64,000 nucleotides of DNA, taken from assembly GCF_015645385.1 (NCBI RefSeq), contig NZ_JADOET010000004.1, positions 62,001 to 126,000 of the forward strand, read 5' to 3'. A program made the position numbers and the translations under genes. The notes under the pieces were generated by a model. The model was not told the origin of the DNA. It ran no database searches and saw only the letters and a list, made by a program, of their open reading frames with translations. Below, piece after piece: positions 9,044 to 18,978 of this stretch. The stretch is from Winogradskyella marina (GTDB taxonomy: Bacteria > Bacteroidota > Bacteroidia > Flavobacteriales > Flavobacteriaceae). Every line of letters begins with the position of its first letter. Positions within the stretch are counted from its first letter, which is position 1.

Positions 9044-10477
9044 ATGGTATTTACGTCCTTAAATTTTTTATTATTTTTTCCTGCTGTTATTATTCTATTT
9101 TATATTACTCCAATAAAATATAGATGGGTAACCTTGCTTGTCGCAAGTTATTTTTTTTATTTAAATATTGAACCTGTTTTTGGGTTATTAACAGCTATAA
9201 TTACTTTATCTACCTATTTTTTCACACGATTAATTGACAAAGTAAAAGATGATAAGAAGAAAAGTAAATTTATGTATATAAATATTGCTGTCGTATTAAT
9301 GCCACTATTTTTCTTTAAATATTTTACTGCAATAAATGATGGTATATTTAATATACTTGAAATGTATGAAATGAGATGGTTTTTGCCAAAGATCCATTTT
9401 CTATTACCAGTGGGGATTTCTTTTTACACATTTATGGCTATTGGATACACTATAGATGTTTATAATGAAGAAGTAGAGGCTGAAAAGAATATAGGAATTG
9501 TCGCTTTATTTATTTCTTTCTTCCCTTTAATACTTTCTGGTCCTATTGAACGGGCTGGAAATATGATTCCCCAGTTTAAATCGGATTTAAAATTAAATCA
9601 TACAAATTTTTCAACAGGATTAAAACTAATGCTTTGGGGTTATTTTATGAAATTGGTGGTTGCAGATCGCATAGCGATTTATGTAGATGCTGTTTATGGT
9701 AATTTATCTCATCACAATGGTGATACCATCTTACTTACTTCATTGCTATATCCCATCCAAGTATACGCAGATTTAGGTGGATATTCATTAATAGCAATTG
9801 GAGTGTCAAAAATATTAGGTTTAAATGTTATGCCGAATTTTAATAGACCTTTTTTCGCTACATCTATGGCTGAGTTTTGGAGACGTTGGCACATGTCGTT
9901 AATTACATGGCTCACCGATTACGTATATACACCTTTAGCCTTTAGCTTCAGACAATATCGTATATTTGGCATTGTATTAGCATTAATGGTTACATTTGCT
10001 TTAAGTGGCATTTGGCATGGAGCAACTTTAAACTATGTTGTATGGGGTTTAATGCAAGGTACTTTTTTAAGCATTGAGGCGCTTATAAATAAACGAAAAT
10101 CAAAAATAGAAAACCAATACGGGTTAAAATCTAACTTTTTCTATTTGATTTTTTCTGTTTGTTTAACTTATGTCCTATTCGCAGTGTCTCTAGTTTTCGC
10201 ATACGATGCTTCATTTAAAGATGCATTAATGGTTTTTGATAAAATTATATTTAAAAGAGGTTCTCTTTTTTTGGATAAAACAACATTGGCCTATGCATTT
10301 ATTGGTGTTTTTATGCTGTTTTTAAGTGAATTTAGAGATGAGTATTTTCCTAAAACATTACTGTTTTTCAACAATAAAGTTTTCGTTATTCGCTTAGTAT
10401 CATATTTATGTGTAGCACTTCTTATATTATGGATTGGAGTTTTAAATGGAGGTCAATTTATTTACTTTAAATTTTAG
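9044..10477 (+). CDS. MBOAT acyltransferase (DltB/AlgI-like)
   Basis: This 477-residue polytopic membrane protein has about ten or more hydrophobic segments. The MBOAT signatures are present: PVGISFYTFMAIGYTIDVY, GPIERAGNMIPQF, WRRWHMSLITWLTDYVYTPL and the catalytic-His motif GIWHGATLNYVVWG. MBOAT proteins take an acyl group from a carrier protein or CoA in the cytoplasm and move it across the membrane to a polymer. Here the upstream carrier protein and the downstream SGNH protein suggest a DltB-like role. It may instead be an acetyltransferase like AlgI. Confidence 0.92.
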   Translation: MVFTSLNFLLFFPAVIILFYITPIKYRWVTLLVASYFFYLNIEPVFGLLTAIITLSTYFFTRLIDKVKDDKKKSKFMYINIAVVLMPLFFFKYFTAINDGIFNILEMYEMRWFLPKIHFLLPVGISFYTFMAIGYTIDVYNEEVEAEKNIGIVALFISFFPLILSGPIERAGNMIPQFKSDLKLNHTNFSTGLKLMLWGYFMKLVVADRIAIYVDAVYGNLSHHNGDTILLTSLLYPIQVYADLGGYSLIAIGVSKILGLNVMPNFNRPFFATSMAEFWRRWHMSLITWLTDYVYTPLAFSFRQYRIFGIVLALMVTFALSGIWHGATLNYVVWGLMQGTFLSIEALINKRKSKIENQYGLKSNFFYLIFSVCLTYVLFAVSLVFAYDASFKDALMVFDKIIFKRGSLFLDKTTLAYAFIGVFMLFLSEFRDEYFPKTLLFFNNKVFVIRLVSYLCVALLILWIGVLNGGQFIYFKF

Positions 10478-10482
10478 TTATT

Positions 10483-11376
10483 ATGAAATTGTTTATTGGT
10501 AAATTATTGTTATTTGTGTTGCTGCTTTTCGCAGCAGACTTTCTCTCAGGAAATGTTTTGAGCAAATATCATTTAAAAACAAAAAACATTAATCTGCAGA
10601 ACGCTAACTATGGTTTTTTACATTATGATAATGATGATATATTATTCTTTGGTGCCTCTGAAGTATCGCATAGTTTTATAAGTAGCATGGTTACCGAAGA
10701 AACTGGTTTGTCAAGTTATAATTTAGCCTCTGATGGTTGTGGTATCTATTATCAATATCCATTACTTGAAACGGTTTTAGAAAAACATACGCCAAAAGTT
10801 ATTTTAATAAGTGCTTATCAATTAACATTAGAAGGATCTGATTATTTGACACGAATCTTTCCTTATTATAAAAATAATGAACATGTAAAACAAGTTGTTG
10901 ATGATGTACTTCCTAACGAATCGATAAAACTTGCTTTAAAGGGATATGTTTATAATTCTCAAATTATCAGAATTTTTGACGGCAGAAACGATAATACAAA
11001 GGGATATGTGCCATTAGAACCAAGGTCAGATATTAATGAAACGCAAAACCTAGTTGAACTACCAGCGGGTGAAGTTCATAAAATCCCTAGTAATATTAAA
11101 TTCTATTTTATTAAATTTCTAGAAAGTGCAGTATCTAGCGGTGCAACAGTCTATGTTTATGTTCCACCTGTTTTGGAAAAAATAAATATACCATATTTAA
11201 ATACAATTAAATCCATAACAAAAAATTCGGGTGCAAAACTAATGGATTTCTCTACTGATTATTCGCTACTTGATCGTAAAGATCTCTTCAACGACAAAAT
11301 TCATTTAAATCACAATGGAGCTAAAGTTTTAATGGATAAGGTTCTTGCTAAAATTAAAAATGATAGTATCTATTAG
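10483..11376 (+). CDS. DltD/AlgX-like SGNH-fold membrane-anchored protein
   Basis: This 297-residue protein has one N-terminal membrane anchor (about residues 4-24) and an extracytoplasmic SGNH-type domain. The nucleophile region is ILFFGASEVSHSF and the C-terminal Asp-x-x-His is in NDKIHLNHNGAKVL. It begins 5 nt after the MBOAT gene. MBOAT/SGNH pairs transfer acyl groups to extracellular polymers, with DltD (D-alanine) and AlgX/AlgJ (acetyl) as known examples. It is the last gene of the five-gene operon. Confidence 0.78.
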   Translation: MKLFIGKLLLFVLLLFAADFLSGNVLSKYHLKTKNINLQNANYGFLHYDNDDILFFGASEVSHSFISSMVTEETGLSSYNLASDGCGIYYQYPLLETVLEKHTPKVILISAYQLTLEGSDYLTRIFPYYKNNEHVKQVVDDVLPNESIKLALKGYVYNSQIIRIFDGRNDNTKGYVPLEPRSDINETQNLVELPAGEVHKIPSNIKFYFIKFLESAVSSGATVYVYVPPVLEKINIPYLNTIKSITKNSGAKLMDFSTDYSLLDRKDLFNDKIHLNHNGAKVLMDKVLAKIKNDSIY

Positions 11377-11761
11377 TTATCAAAGAAAAAGATAAAAAAA
11401 CTTTGAGCCGCGACATATTTTCTAAACAAAAATCTAACGTTTAGATACCTCATAATATTTGTCATGTCTATTCTTTTTCAACTCTCTTAGGATTCAAAAA
11501 AATAACCCGTTAGAATCAAAGCTACTTTTATACAAGATCTGCTAAGAAAATGTTGATTTAGTAAAACTCCACTTATAGAATTCTTAGATAGCATCATATG
11601 ACGCTCATTAAATAACAATTATCACAAAATGTTATAAGTTAAAAACCTAGCTTCATTGGGGATACATGATAAAATAAAAACTAACTTTTTTTAAAAGTAG
11701 AAATATATTGGATAAGAATACTATTCTATAGAGAAGTAATCACATTTAAAATGATTTATGA
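11377..11761. other. Intergenic stretch without recognised features
   Basis: About 385 nt of AT-rich sequence lie between the dlt-like operon and the terminator of the convergent repeat protein. Only very short frames are present, and no RNA gene or repeat was recognised. Confidence 0.5.
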
Positions 11762-11797
11762 AAAAAGCACTAACCTTTTATGAGATTAGTGCTTTTT
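11762..11797 (-). terminator. Terminator for the repeat protein, possibly bidirectional
   Basis: A 12-bp perfect stem pairs AAAAAGCACTAA (11762-11773) with TTAGTGCTTTTT (11786-11797). It lies 19 nt beyond the stop of the minus-strand gene and supplies U-runs in both directions, so it could also end transcription from the plus-strand operon. Confidence 0.8.
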
Positions 11798-11816
11798 CAT
11801 TTTATATAAATTCAGT

Positions 11817-14800
11817 TTAATCTATAATTAATTTTTTCGTAATTACTTTATCTTTATCAATGAGTTTAACGAAATATACACCTGATTGAAATGAATTTAC
11901 ACTTATTTGAGTCGTAGTTGTATAACTTAAGTTTTCATTAGTAATTTTAGAGTGCTTAACTAACTTTCCAGTCACATCATAGATGTTTATATCTGAAACA
12001 TTTAATGCCCCAGTTATTTTTACATTTACTAAATCTGAAGCTGGATTAGGATAAATATCAAACGACAACTCTGTGTCATCCTCTATTGGACCATTTGAAT
12101 CTATAGCACAGTTTAGGTCTACCTCTACTCTAACTGTTGCTTCATCAAAATCTAAGGCATTGAAAGCAGTAACGGTATATTCCGTTGTCTCAGTAGGTGA
12201 CACCTCAATTGTTTCTGTAGTTTCACCAGTACTCCAAACATAGTCATCTCCACCACTGGCGGTTAAGGTTGTTATATCATTTACACAGATCATAACATCT
12301 TCACCAGCATCTGCTACAACTGGTTGTAAAACATTTACAGTGACTTGCTTATCATCATAACATTCCCCAATAAACCCTTTCACTTCATACGTCGTAGTTG
12401 AAGACGGACTTACAGCAACGTTAGGTTGTGTTGCACCATTACTCCATTCGTATCTATTTGCACCAGAAGCAGATAAGGTAACGAAGTCTCCACTTAAAAT
12501 TTCAACACTATCACCATTTGCAATCAAAACTTCTGGACTAGGATCCACATAAACCATTACCTCATCTGAATCTGATTGCTCTCCTAGAGAGACTGTAACC
12601 GAATAAGTTGTTGTAGACAATGGACTAACGGAAATACTTTGTGTAGTTTCACCTGTACTCCATAAATAACTATCACCTTGATTTGCAGTTAAAACAACTT
12701 CATAGCTTTCATTATCACACACACGCTCGTCATTTCCTGCTCTTGCCTGAAATAGCGCTTCTACAGTAACAGTTACTTCTACGAGTTCACTATTACATGA
12801 ATTTGTTATTCCTATGACATTATAAGTAGTAGTTTGTGTCGGACTTACAGTAATAGAACTTGAAATATCTCCAGTACTCCATAAGTACGTTTCTGCTCCA
12901 TTTACTAATAAACTTGTGCTTTCACCTTCAACTATAGTGATATCTTCACTAACAGAGATACTTGGTAAGGCATTTACAGTAACAGTTACACTATCGGAAT
13001 CCGAATTTCCAAAATCATCATATACCGTAACAGTGTATGTTGTAGTTTCCGAAGGATTAACAGTTATCGACGCTGTAGTTTCACCTGTACTCCATTCATA
13101 ATTAGAACCACCAGAGGCGTTTAGTATCACAGTTTCACCAATACAGATAGACACGTCATTACCCGCATTTGCATCAACTTCAGCAACAACATTTACTGTC
13201 ACTTCTTCTATTGCCTCGCATCCATTAACTGAGAAACCAGCAACATTATATGTTGTTGTTTCTAATGGTGAAACAGTTATGGTACTTGAAGTTTCACCTG
13301 TACTCCATTGGTAGCTTTCAGCTCCACTTACAGAGAGATTTGTGCTTTCGCCTTCAAGAATTGTAATATCGTCAGTTATAGTTAAACTAGGCAATTGATC
13401 AACTGTAACAGTTACACTGTCAGAATCCGAATTTCCAAAATCATCAAATACTGTTACGGTATATGTTGTTGTTTCAGTTGGATTATCACTAATTGATGCG
13501 CTTGTTTCTCCTGTGCTCCATTCATAATTTTGTCCACCAGTAGCATTTAAAATTACAGTTTCACCAATACATATAGACACATCGTTACCAGCATTTGCAT
13601 TAACCTCTGGCAATACAGTAACTGTAATTTCTTCAGTAATTTGACAACCACTTGCTAAAAAACCAGTCACCGAATAAGTAGTTGTTTCACTAGGACTAAC
13701 TTCTATTGAGCTTGAAGTTTCACCATTACTCCATAAATAAGTATCGGCACCTGAAACTTCAATCGTAGTGGCACTACCTACTACAATAATAATTTCTTCG
13801 CTAACCGTTAAATCTGGTTTAGGTGATACAAAAACAGTAACCTCATCGATATCTGAACATGAATTTGTAAATACCTCAACACTATATGTTGTGTCTTCTT
13901 CAGGATTTACTAAAATAGATTGCGTTGTAGCACCTGTACTCCATAAATATGAATCACCTCCTTCTGCATTTAAAGTAACTGATTCACCTTCACATATGGT
14001 CTTATTTTCTCCGGCGTTTGCAACTGGCACTGCATTTACAGTAATTGTAACTTCGTCCGTATCTGTATTTCCAAAATCATCAGTAACAGTAACGGTATAC
14101 GTTGTGTTTTCTGTAGGTGTAAATGTTGGTGATGCGCCTGTATCTCCTGTATTCCAAGTATATGTTATTCCTCCTGAAGCACTCAAAGTGATACTTTCTC
14201 CTAAACAAATTGAAGTATCTTCTCCAGCATTAGCATTTAATTCTTCGATAACATTAACAATAACTTCAGCAGTATTTTGACATCCATTTTCAGAAAACCC
14301 AGTTACGGTATATGTAGTTGTTACTTCTGGACTTACACTTATTTCAGAAGTTGTCTCACCAGTATTCCAAGAATATGTGTTTCCACCTGTAGCTGTTAGC
14401 GTCGCAGATTCACCTATCATAATAAAAATATCATCACTGATAGTAATACTTGGTATTTCGTTTACAAAAACAGTAACTTCGTCTGTATCTGTATAACCAT
14501 AATCATCTTCAACTGTTACAGTATATGTCGTTGTTTCAGTTGGACTTACAGTTAATTCTGATTCTAAACCACCAGTATTCCAAGTGTAATATGACCCGCC
14601 TTCAGCAGTTAACGTAACAGATTCACCACTACAAATGGATACATCTTCACCTGCATTAGCTATAATTTCTGGAATTACTGTAACTGTAACTTCCGCGTAA
14701 CTTGAACACCCATTAGGTCCAATTGAACTCACAGTATAAGTTGTTGTAACGATTGGACTTACAATAATAGATTCAGATGTTTCACCAGTACTCCATTCAT

Positions 14801-17084
14801 ACGTGTCACTTCCACTAATATTAAGCGTTGCAGATTCGCCTTCAATAATTACAATATCTTCAGAAATGACAAGTTGTGGAGCTGTATTTACAAAAACTAT
14901 AATGTCATCAACACTAGAACAATTGGAATCGCTTACTTCAACACTATATGTCGATTCTTCTGTAGGGCTCACCTCTATGGAAGCAGTGGTTTCTCCTGTG
15001 CTCCATAAATATGACGTTCCTCCTGTAGCTGTTAATGTTGTTGTATCACCTTCACAAATAGATTGATCTTCACCAGCATTGGCCGTTGGGATAGGATTTA
15101 CAGTGACTGTAACATTAACATCTTCTGATTGCTCAAAATCATCAGAGACTGTAACCGTATAAACTGTAGTTTCATTTGGTGATACTTCGATACTCTCAGA
15201 ATTTTCTCCTGTACTCCAGACATAATTTGTACCTCCATTGGCTGTAAGTGTTATGCTTTCACCTTCACAAATCTGTTGGTCATCACCTACGCTCGGATTG
15301 AGCGCTTCAGGAAAAACCGTTATTTCGGAGGTGTCTGTAAAGTCGCCATCTTCTGTTGTAAAAGTTATAATGACTTCACCTACAGAAACTGGTGTAACTA
15401 GACCATTTAAATCTACCATTGCAATATCTTCATTACTCGAGGTCCATGTACCGTTTTGATTTGTAGCGTTTGATGGTGTACTTGTTGCTGTTAATTGAAG
15501 TGTGTCTGTTAATTGTAATTCTGCTGTATTTGGGGTTACAGCAATACTTTCTACATCTATAACTGCAGTGACATCAACATCTACTTGGTTTAGGTATTCT
15601 TCTAACCATGTGTATCCGCTTGGAGCTATGTCGTTGTGGTCTTGTCCTTCTGGTACATTAGCTGCGAACCATATTTCTGGGATGTGTGGGTTACTTAAAT
15701 AGAAGTTAGCATTTCTTGTATTATTTGGTAATTCAGGGTAAACTAAAGAACTCTGATCAGAAAGAGTAGAGTACGTTCCTGTTCCATTTGTTGTCTCTGT
15801 TATATATCTTTGGTCAACACTATCTATAAAAGTTCCATAAGTACCATCTGCATTTAAGTACTTATTTGCACCTACATCACTTAATACACTTGAATAAGCA
15901 TCGTTTACATCCTGAATGGATATTGGTGCGTTAGGATTGATATCTGGGAATTTAGTTAAAGAACGATATATACTTGGGTCGGCATACTCATGTGTATCTC
16001 CAGAACCATCTCCCCACTTAACCATTATATTTGCATCAACTGGTGATGGATATGTAGAAGGGTCATCTGTCCAGTCTGTATCTGTTTTCTCATAATTTGT
16101 ACCTTCAATTATATTACCCTCTGTGTACCATTGTGCATTAGGTTTAACATCAGTGTCCCATAAACCAACATAAGTTCCAATTTTATTTACACCTAACAAA
16201 GGTTGGTTTCCATTTTTAAAATAATTACCTATGAAATTCACGTTAGGCGTTCCGAATGAAAGTGCTAATCTTTCTCTTGGATTGTAAATTATGTTATTAA
16301 TAGCCTCATAATTACCATTACCACTCATACTTGGGAATCTATGGCTTATATGCGCTACTAAATTATGATGTACAGAATGATCTGCACCATTTACCATGTA
16401 TTCTTCAATATTTGGATTTTCACCTACCATTATTCCTGTTTTACTATCACCAAATAGTGAATTCTGTATAGATGTACCTAATTGACCTTTATTGTTATTT
16501 CTAATTCCAATACCAGCACTATTCCAAGAATATCTAGTACTTACATGGTCAATAATACCATATCCTGTTGGTCCAAAACTAAATGCTGTAGCATTAATAA
16601 TTCCATCTGAATCAAAATAACCTACGTGGACAAATCTAATATATCGTATAATTACATTATCAATATCAAAAATATTAAACCAATTATGCTCTATGGTGAT
16701 TCCCCCTTCTGGAGCACTTTGACCAGCAATAGTTAAATCCGAATATTGTTGTCCATGTAATTCATAAAATCTATTCGTGCTTGTTACATCTATTGTTCCA
16801 GATACATCAAAAACTATAGTTCTAGGATACGTTTGTTCTAATGCCCATTTTAAAGAACCTGGCGAATTATTCCATAGCAAGTTAGTGACATGTAAAACAG
16901 TGCCGCCTTTACCACCAGTGGCTAATGCACCAGCTCCTTCAGCTGTAGGAAATGCTCGCTGTTGAGCTGATAATAATTGGAATGAAAATAAAAATAATAA
17001 TATTCTAACAATACTATGAGTAGGTTTTGTAACGTTTTTCATAAGGTAAAAAATACGAGTGATTCGGGATTTGCTCAATTTCAA
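11817..17084 (-). CDS. T9SS-exported pectate-lyase-like protein with fifteen beta repeats
   Basis: This 1755-residue protein starts at 17084, or more likely at the internal ATG at 17042, which gives a more compact signal peptide ending in LLSAQ. Residues about 43-490 resemble the family 1 pectate lyase beta-helix (AFPTAEGAGALATGGKGG, DVSGTIDV, LTIAGQSAPEGGITI, VIIRYIRFVHVG, IIDHVSTRYSWN). A BIG2 Ig-like domain spans about 510-590. Fifteen tandem modules of about 70 residues, each with a W(S/N)(T/N)G core and a TTTYTVT-like strand, fill about 593-1650. The C-terminus (FDIYPNPASDL to the end) is a type A T9SS sorting domain. It is probably a large cell-surface or secreted protein. Lyase activity and substrate are unproven; it lies within the polysaccharide locus on the opposite strand. 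Confidence 0.88.
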   Translation of the reverse strand: MKLSKSRITRIFYLMKNVTKPTHSIVRILLFLFSFQLLSAQQRAFPTAEGAGALATGGKGGTVLHVTNLLWNNSPGSLKWALEQTYPRTIVFDVSGTIDVTSTNRFYELHGQQYSDLTIAGQSAPEGGITIEHNWFNIFDIDNVIIRYIRFVHVGYFDSDGIINATAFSFGPTGYGIIDHVSTRYSWNSAGIGIRNNNKGQLGTSIQNSLFGDSKTGIMVGENPNIEEYMVNGADHSVHHNLVAHISHRFPSMSGNGNYEAINNIIYNPRERLALSFGTPNVNFIGNYFKNGNQPLLGVNKIGTYVGLWDTDVKPNAQWYTEGNIIEGTNYEKTDTDWTDDPSTYPSPVDANIMVKWGDGSGDTHEYADPSIYRSLTKFPDINPNAPISIQDVNDAYSSVLSDVGANKYLNADGTYGTFIDSVDQRYITETTNGTGTYSTLSDQSSLVYPELPNNTRNANFYLSNPHIPEIWFAANVPEGQDHNDIAPSGYTWLEEYLNQVDVDVTAVIDVESIAVTPNTAELQLTDTLQLTATSTPSNATNQNGTWTSSNEDIAMVDLNGLVTPVSVGEVIITFTTEDGDFTDTSEITVFPEALNPSVGDDQQICEGESITLTANGGTNYVWSTGENSESIEVSPNETTVYTVTVSDDFEQSEDVNVTVTVNPIPTANAGEDQSICEGDTTTLTATGGTSYLWSTGETTASIEVSPTEESTYSVEVSDSNCSSVDDIIVFVNTAPQLVISEDIVIIEGESATLNISGSDTYEWSTGETSESIIVSPIVTTTYTVSSIGPNGCSSYAEVTVTVIPEIIANAGEDVSICSGESVTLTAEGGSYYTWNTGGLESELTVSPTETTTYTVTVEDDYGYTDTDEVTVFVNEIPSITISDDIFIMIGESATLTATGGNTYSWNTGETTSEISVSPEVTTTYTVTGFSENGCQNTAEVIVNVIEELNANAGEDTSICLGESITLSASGGITYTWNTGDTGASPTFTPTENTTYTVTVTDDFGNTDTDEVTITVNAVPVANAGENKTICEGESVTLNAEGGDSYLWSTGATTQSILVNPEEDTTYSVEVFTNSCSDIDEVTVFVSPKPDLTVSEEIIIVVGSATTIEVSGADTYLWSNGETSSSIEVSPSETTTYSVTGFLASGCQITEEITVTVLPEVNANAGNDVSICIGETVILNATGGQNYEWSTGETSASISDNPTETTTYTVTVFDDFGNSDSDSVTVTVDQLPSLTITDDITILEGESTNLSVSGAESYQWSTGETSSTITVSPLETTTYNVAGFSVNGCEAIEEVTVNVVAEVDANAGNDVSICIGETVILNASGGSNYEWSTGETTASITVNPSETTTYTVTVYDDFGNSDSDSVTVTVNALPSISVSEDITIVEGESTSLLVNGAETYLWSTGDISSSITVSPTQTTTYNVIGITNSCNSELVEVTVTVEALFQARAGNDERVCDNESYEVVLTANQGDSYLWSTGETTQSISVSPLSTTTYSVTVSLGEQSDSDEVMVYVDPSPEVLIANGDSVEILSGDFVTLSASGANRYEWSNGATQPNVAVSPSSTTTYEVKGFIGECYDDKQVTVNVLQPVVADAGEDVMICVNDITTLTASGGDDYVWSTGETTETIEVSPTETTEYTVTAFNALDFDEATVRVEVDLNCAIDSNGPIEDDTELSFDIYPNPASDLVNVKITGALNVSDINIYDVTGKLVKHSKITNENLSYTTTTQISVNSFQSGVYFVKLIDKDKVITKKLIID
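12110..15300 (-). repeat. Fifteen tandem protein-coding modules, alternating in type
   Basis: The repeats encode modules of about 70 residues. One type begins ANAG(E/N)D.SIC and is rich in DDFGN(S/T)D; the other begins with an I..DI.I.EGES pattern and often has a conserved NGC. For most of the array they alternate, giving a higher-order unit of about 143 residues (430 bp). The unit starting near 12970 and the one near 13400 encode almost the same protein but differ at many synonymous positions. The order is broken in places where two modules of the first type are adjacent. Confidence 0.85.
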
Positions 17085-17634
17085 TTTCAGCTAATCTAAA
17101 AATTTTTTAAATTAGAATAAGATTAAAATCATTATTATTCGATAACATGTATTTGTTTGTAAGTAATTACATGCTATATATAAATATACTGTTATGTTTG
17201 AACATATATTTACATATTATACGACCAAATGCATATTAATCAGATATAAATACGCTATAAACTTAAAAATGGATCTTTTAATTTGAACTTTAACACCTAA
17301 AAGTAAAATACTACACCTATTCAATTAATTGAACTGAATAATTACAAATGCAATGTTTTATAAAAACAACTACAATGTATTTAATCGCTACTTTATGATT
17401 ATAATCCTTAAAAGATGGATTTTATCATAAAAAGTCTTTATTTGCTTTTCATATTATTTATAACCTAAAGAAAAAACATAACCAATAAAATCCGGGAAAT
17501 TAAATACCATTTCACAGTATAGTGATCTTATTATAAATATGTATTAAATTTTAATTTTTAAAACTACAAGACTTTCAAGCTATTAAATTAAGCACAAACC
17601 TTATATAGAGAAATTAAACTAACGAAAATATACA
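17085..17634. other. Divergent intergenic region (550 nt)
   Basis: This very AT-rich region separates the minus-strand repeat protein from the plus-strand flippase and should hold both promoters. No clear -7/-33 pair, repeat or RNA gene was recognised. Confidence 0.45.
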
Positions 17635-18978
17635 ATGTCATTTTTTGATCAAAAAATAATAATCGATAAAATCCAAATCGCTTTTCGTAATCCTGTAGTA
17701 AAAAGTATGGCTACGGTTGCTGTGATTACCTTTTTTATAAAAGCATTGGCTTTTTATAAAGAAACGATTATTGCAGGGACTTTTGGTTTATCAGAAATTT
17801 TAGATACATTTTTAGTAGCGGTATTAGTCCCATCATTTGTACAGAGTGTGTTCATAAGTTCATTAAAAAATTTGTTTATTCCAAATTATATAGTTGAACT
17901 TAAAAATAATGGGGATAAATCAAGTTTTCAATCTTTTATTTTTTTAATAACCTTAGCTGTTTCCATTTCTTCAATTATTTTAGCTTATTTTTTTGTAGAC
18001 TTTTTTTTAGAATTTATTTTTCCAGGGAAGTCTGAAGATTATTATCAACTTACTAAATATCAGTTGTACATAATATTACCTAGCCTCTTGTTTTGGGGAT
18101 TTTCTTCGGTCATATCAGGTCTTTTAGAGATTGAAAATCGATTTTTAGTATCAACTTTATCTGAATTCTTTCCTTTAGTAACCATGCTACTTTTTTTATT
18201 CTTTCTAAAAGATAATTTAGGAGATATGGTTTTGGCTTATGGAACTTTAGCAGGAAGCGTCATTGGTTTCATTTTCTTATTATATTTTTCTATTAAGCAT
18301 AAGGATTTATCATTGGGTACTCCAAGAATAAATACTAATTCTAGCCAAATGCTAAAGCAACTGCCACCAAAAATAATAGCTAGTTTTTTATCCGTTATGA
18401 ATGGCTTTATAGATAAGTTTTTTGCAGGCCAATTAGTAGTAGGTTCGATTGCTGCATTAAACTATGGAAACCGAGTCCCCGCTTTTGGCGTAACAATAGT
18501 TATTATGGCATTAGGTAGTGTATTATTGCCTCATTTTTCTAGACTCGTTAATGAAGATCTTAAATCCGCTTATCATTATCTTTTTAAGATATTGAAATTG
18601 GTTGTAGGTGTTGGTATCATTATTACTATTATAACTATTTTCTCTTCTGATTGGATTGTTCAAATGTGGCTTGAACGTAATGAATTTACGCATGAAGACA
18701 CCCTAAAGGTCTCAACAATCCAAAAAATAATGCTAGCGAATGTTCCATTCTACTTATGCACATTGATAATTGTAAAATTTCTGACTAGTATAAATAAAAA
18801 TAAATTTATGGCACAAATTTCTTTTGTAAATTTGTTTGTAAACATCATATTAAATATGCTTTTTATAGAGCACTATGGTGTATTTGGTTTAGCATTAAGC
18901 ACTACTTTAGTATTAATCATTAGTAGTTGTTTTTATTTTGGTTTTACTTATAAGCAATACAAAAAAATAAATATATGA
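17635..18978 (+). CDS. Wzx/MurJ-like polysaccharide flippase
   Basis: This 447-residue protein has about twelve to fourteen hydrophobic segments and a MurJ/Wzx-type opening (KALAFYKETIIAGTFGLSEILDTFLVAVLVP). Such proteins of the MOP exporter superfamily flip undecaprenyl-linked sugars across the inner membrane. It overlaps the next glycosyltransferase gene by 4 nt and is followed by a Wzy-like polymerase. MurJ itself is unlikely to be encoded within such a cluster, so a Wzx role is inferred. Confidence 0.85.
   Translation: MSFFDQKIIIDKIQIAFRNPVVKSMATVAVITFFIKALAFYKETIIAGTFGLSEILDTFLVAVLVPSFVQSVFISSLKNLFIPNYIVELKNNGDKSSFQSFIFLITLAVSISSIILAYFFVDFFLEFIFPGKSEDYYQLTKYQLYIILPSLLFWGFSSVISGLLEIENRFLVSTLSEFFPLVTMLLFLFFLKDNLGDMVLAYGTLAGSVIGFIFLLYFSIKHKDLSLGTPRINTNSSQMLKQLPPKIIASFLSVMNGFIDKFFAGQLVVGSIAALNYGNRVPAFGVTIVIMALGSVLLPHFSRLVNEDLKSAYHYLFKILKLVVGVGIIITIITIFSSDWIVQMWLERNEFTHEDTLKVSTIQKIMLANVPFYLCTLIIVKFLTSINKNKFMAQISFVNLFVNIILNMLFIEHYGVFGLALSTTLVLIISSCFYFGFTYKQYKKINI

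Noticed and set aside
12110..15300. Possible CRISPR array because of regular repeats
   Set aside because: The repeats are long, diverged and in frame with a coding sequence; there are no short identical repeats with unique spacers.
12916..15702. Plus-strand open frames across the repeat region
   Set aside because: They are antisense shadows of the repeat protein. The open frames arise from its Ser/Thr/Val-rich codons and have no independent start context.
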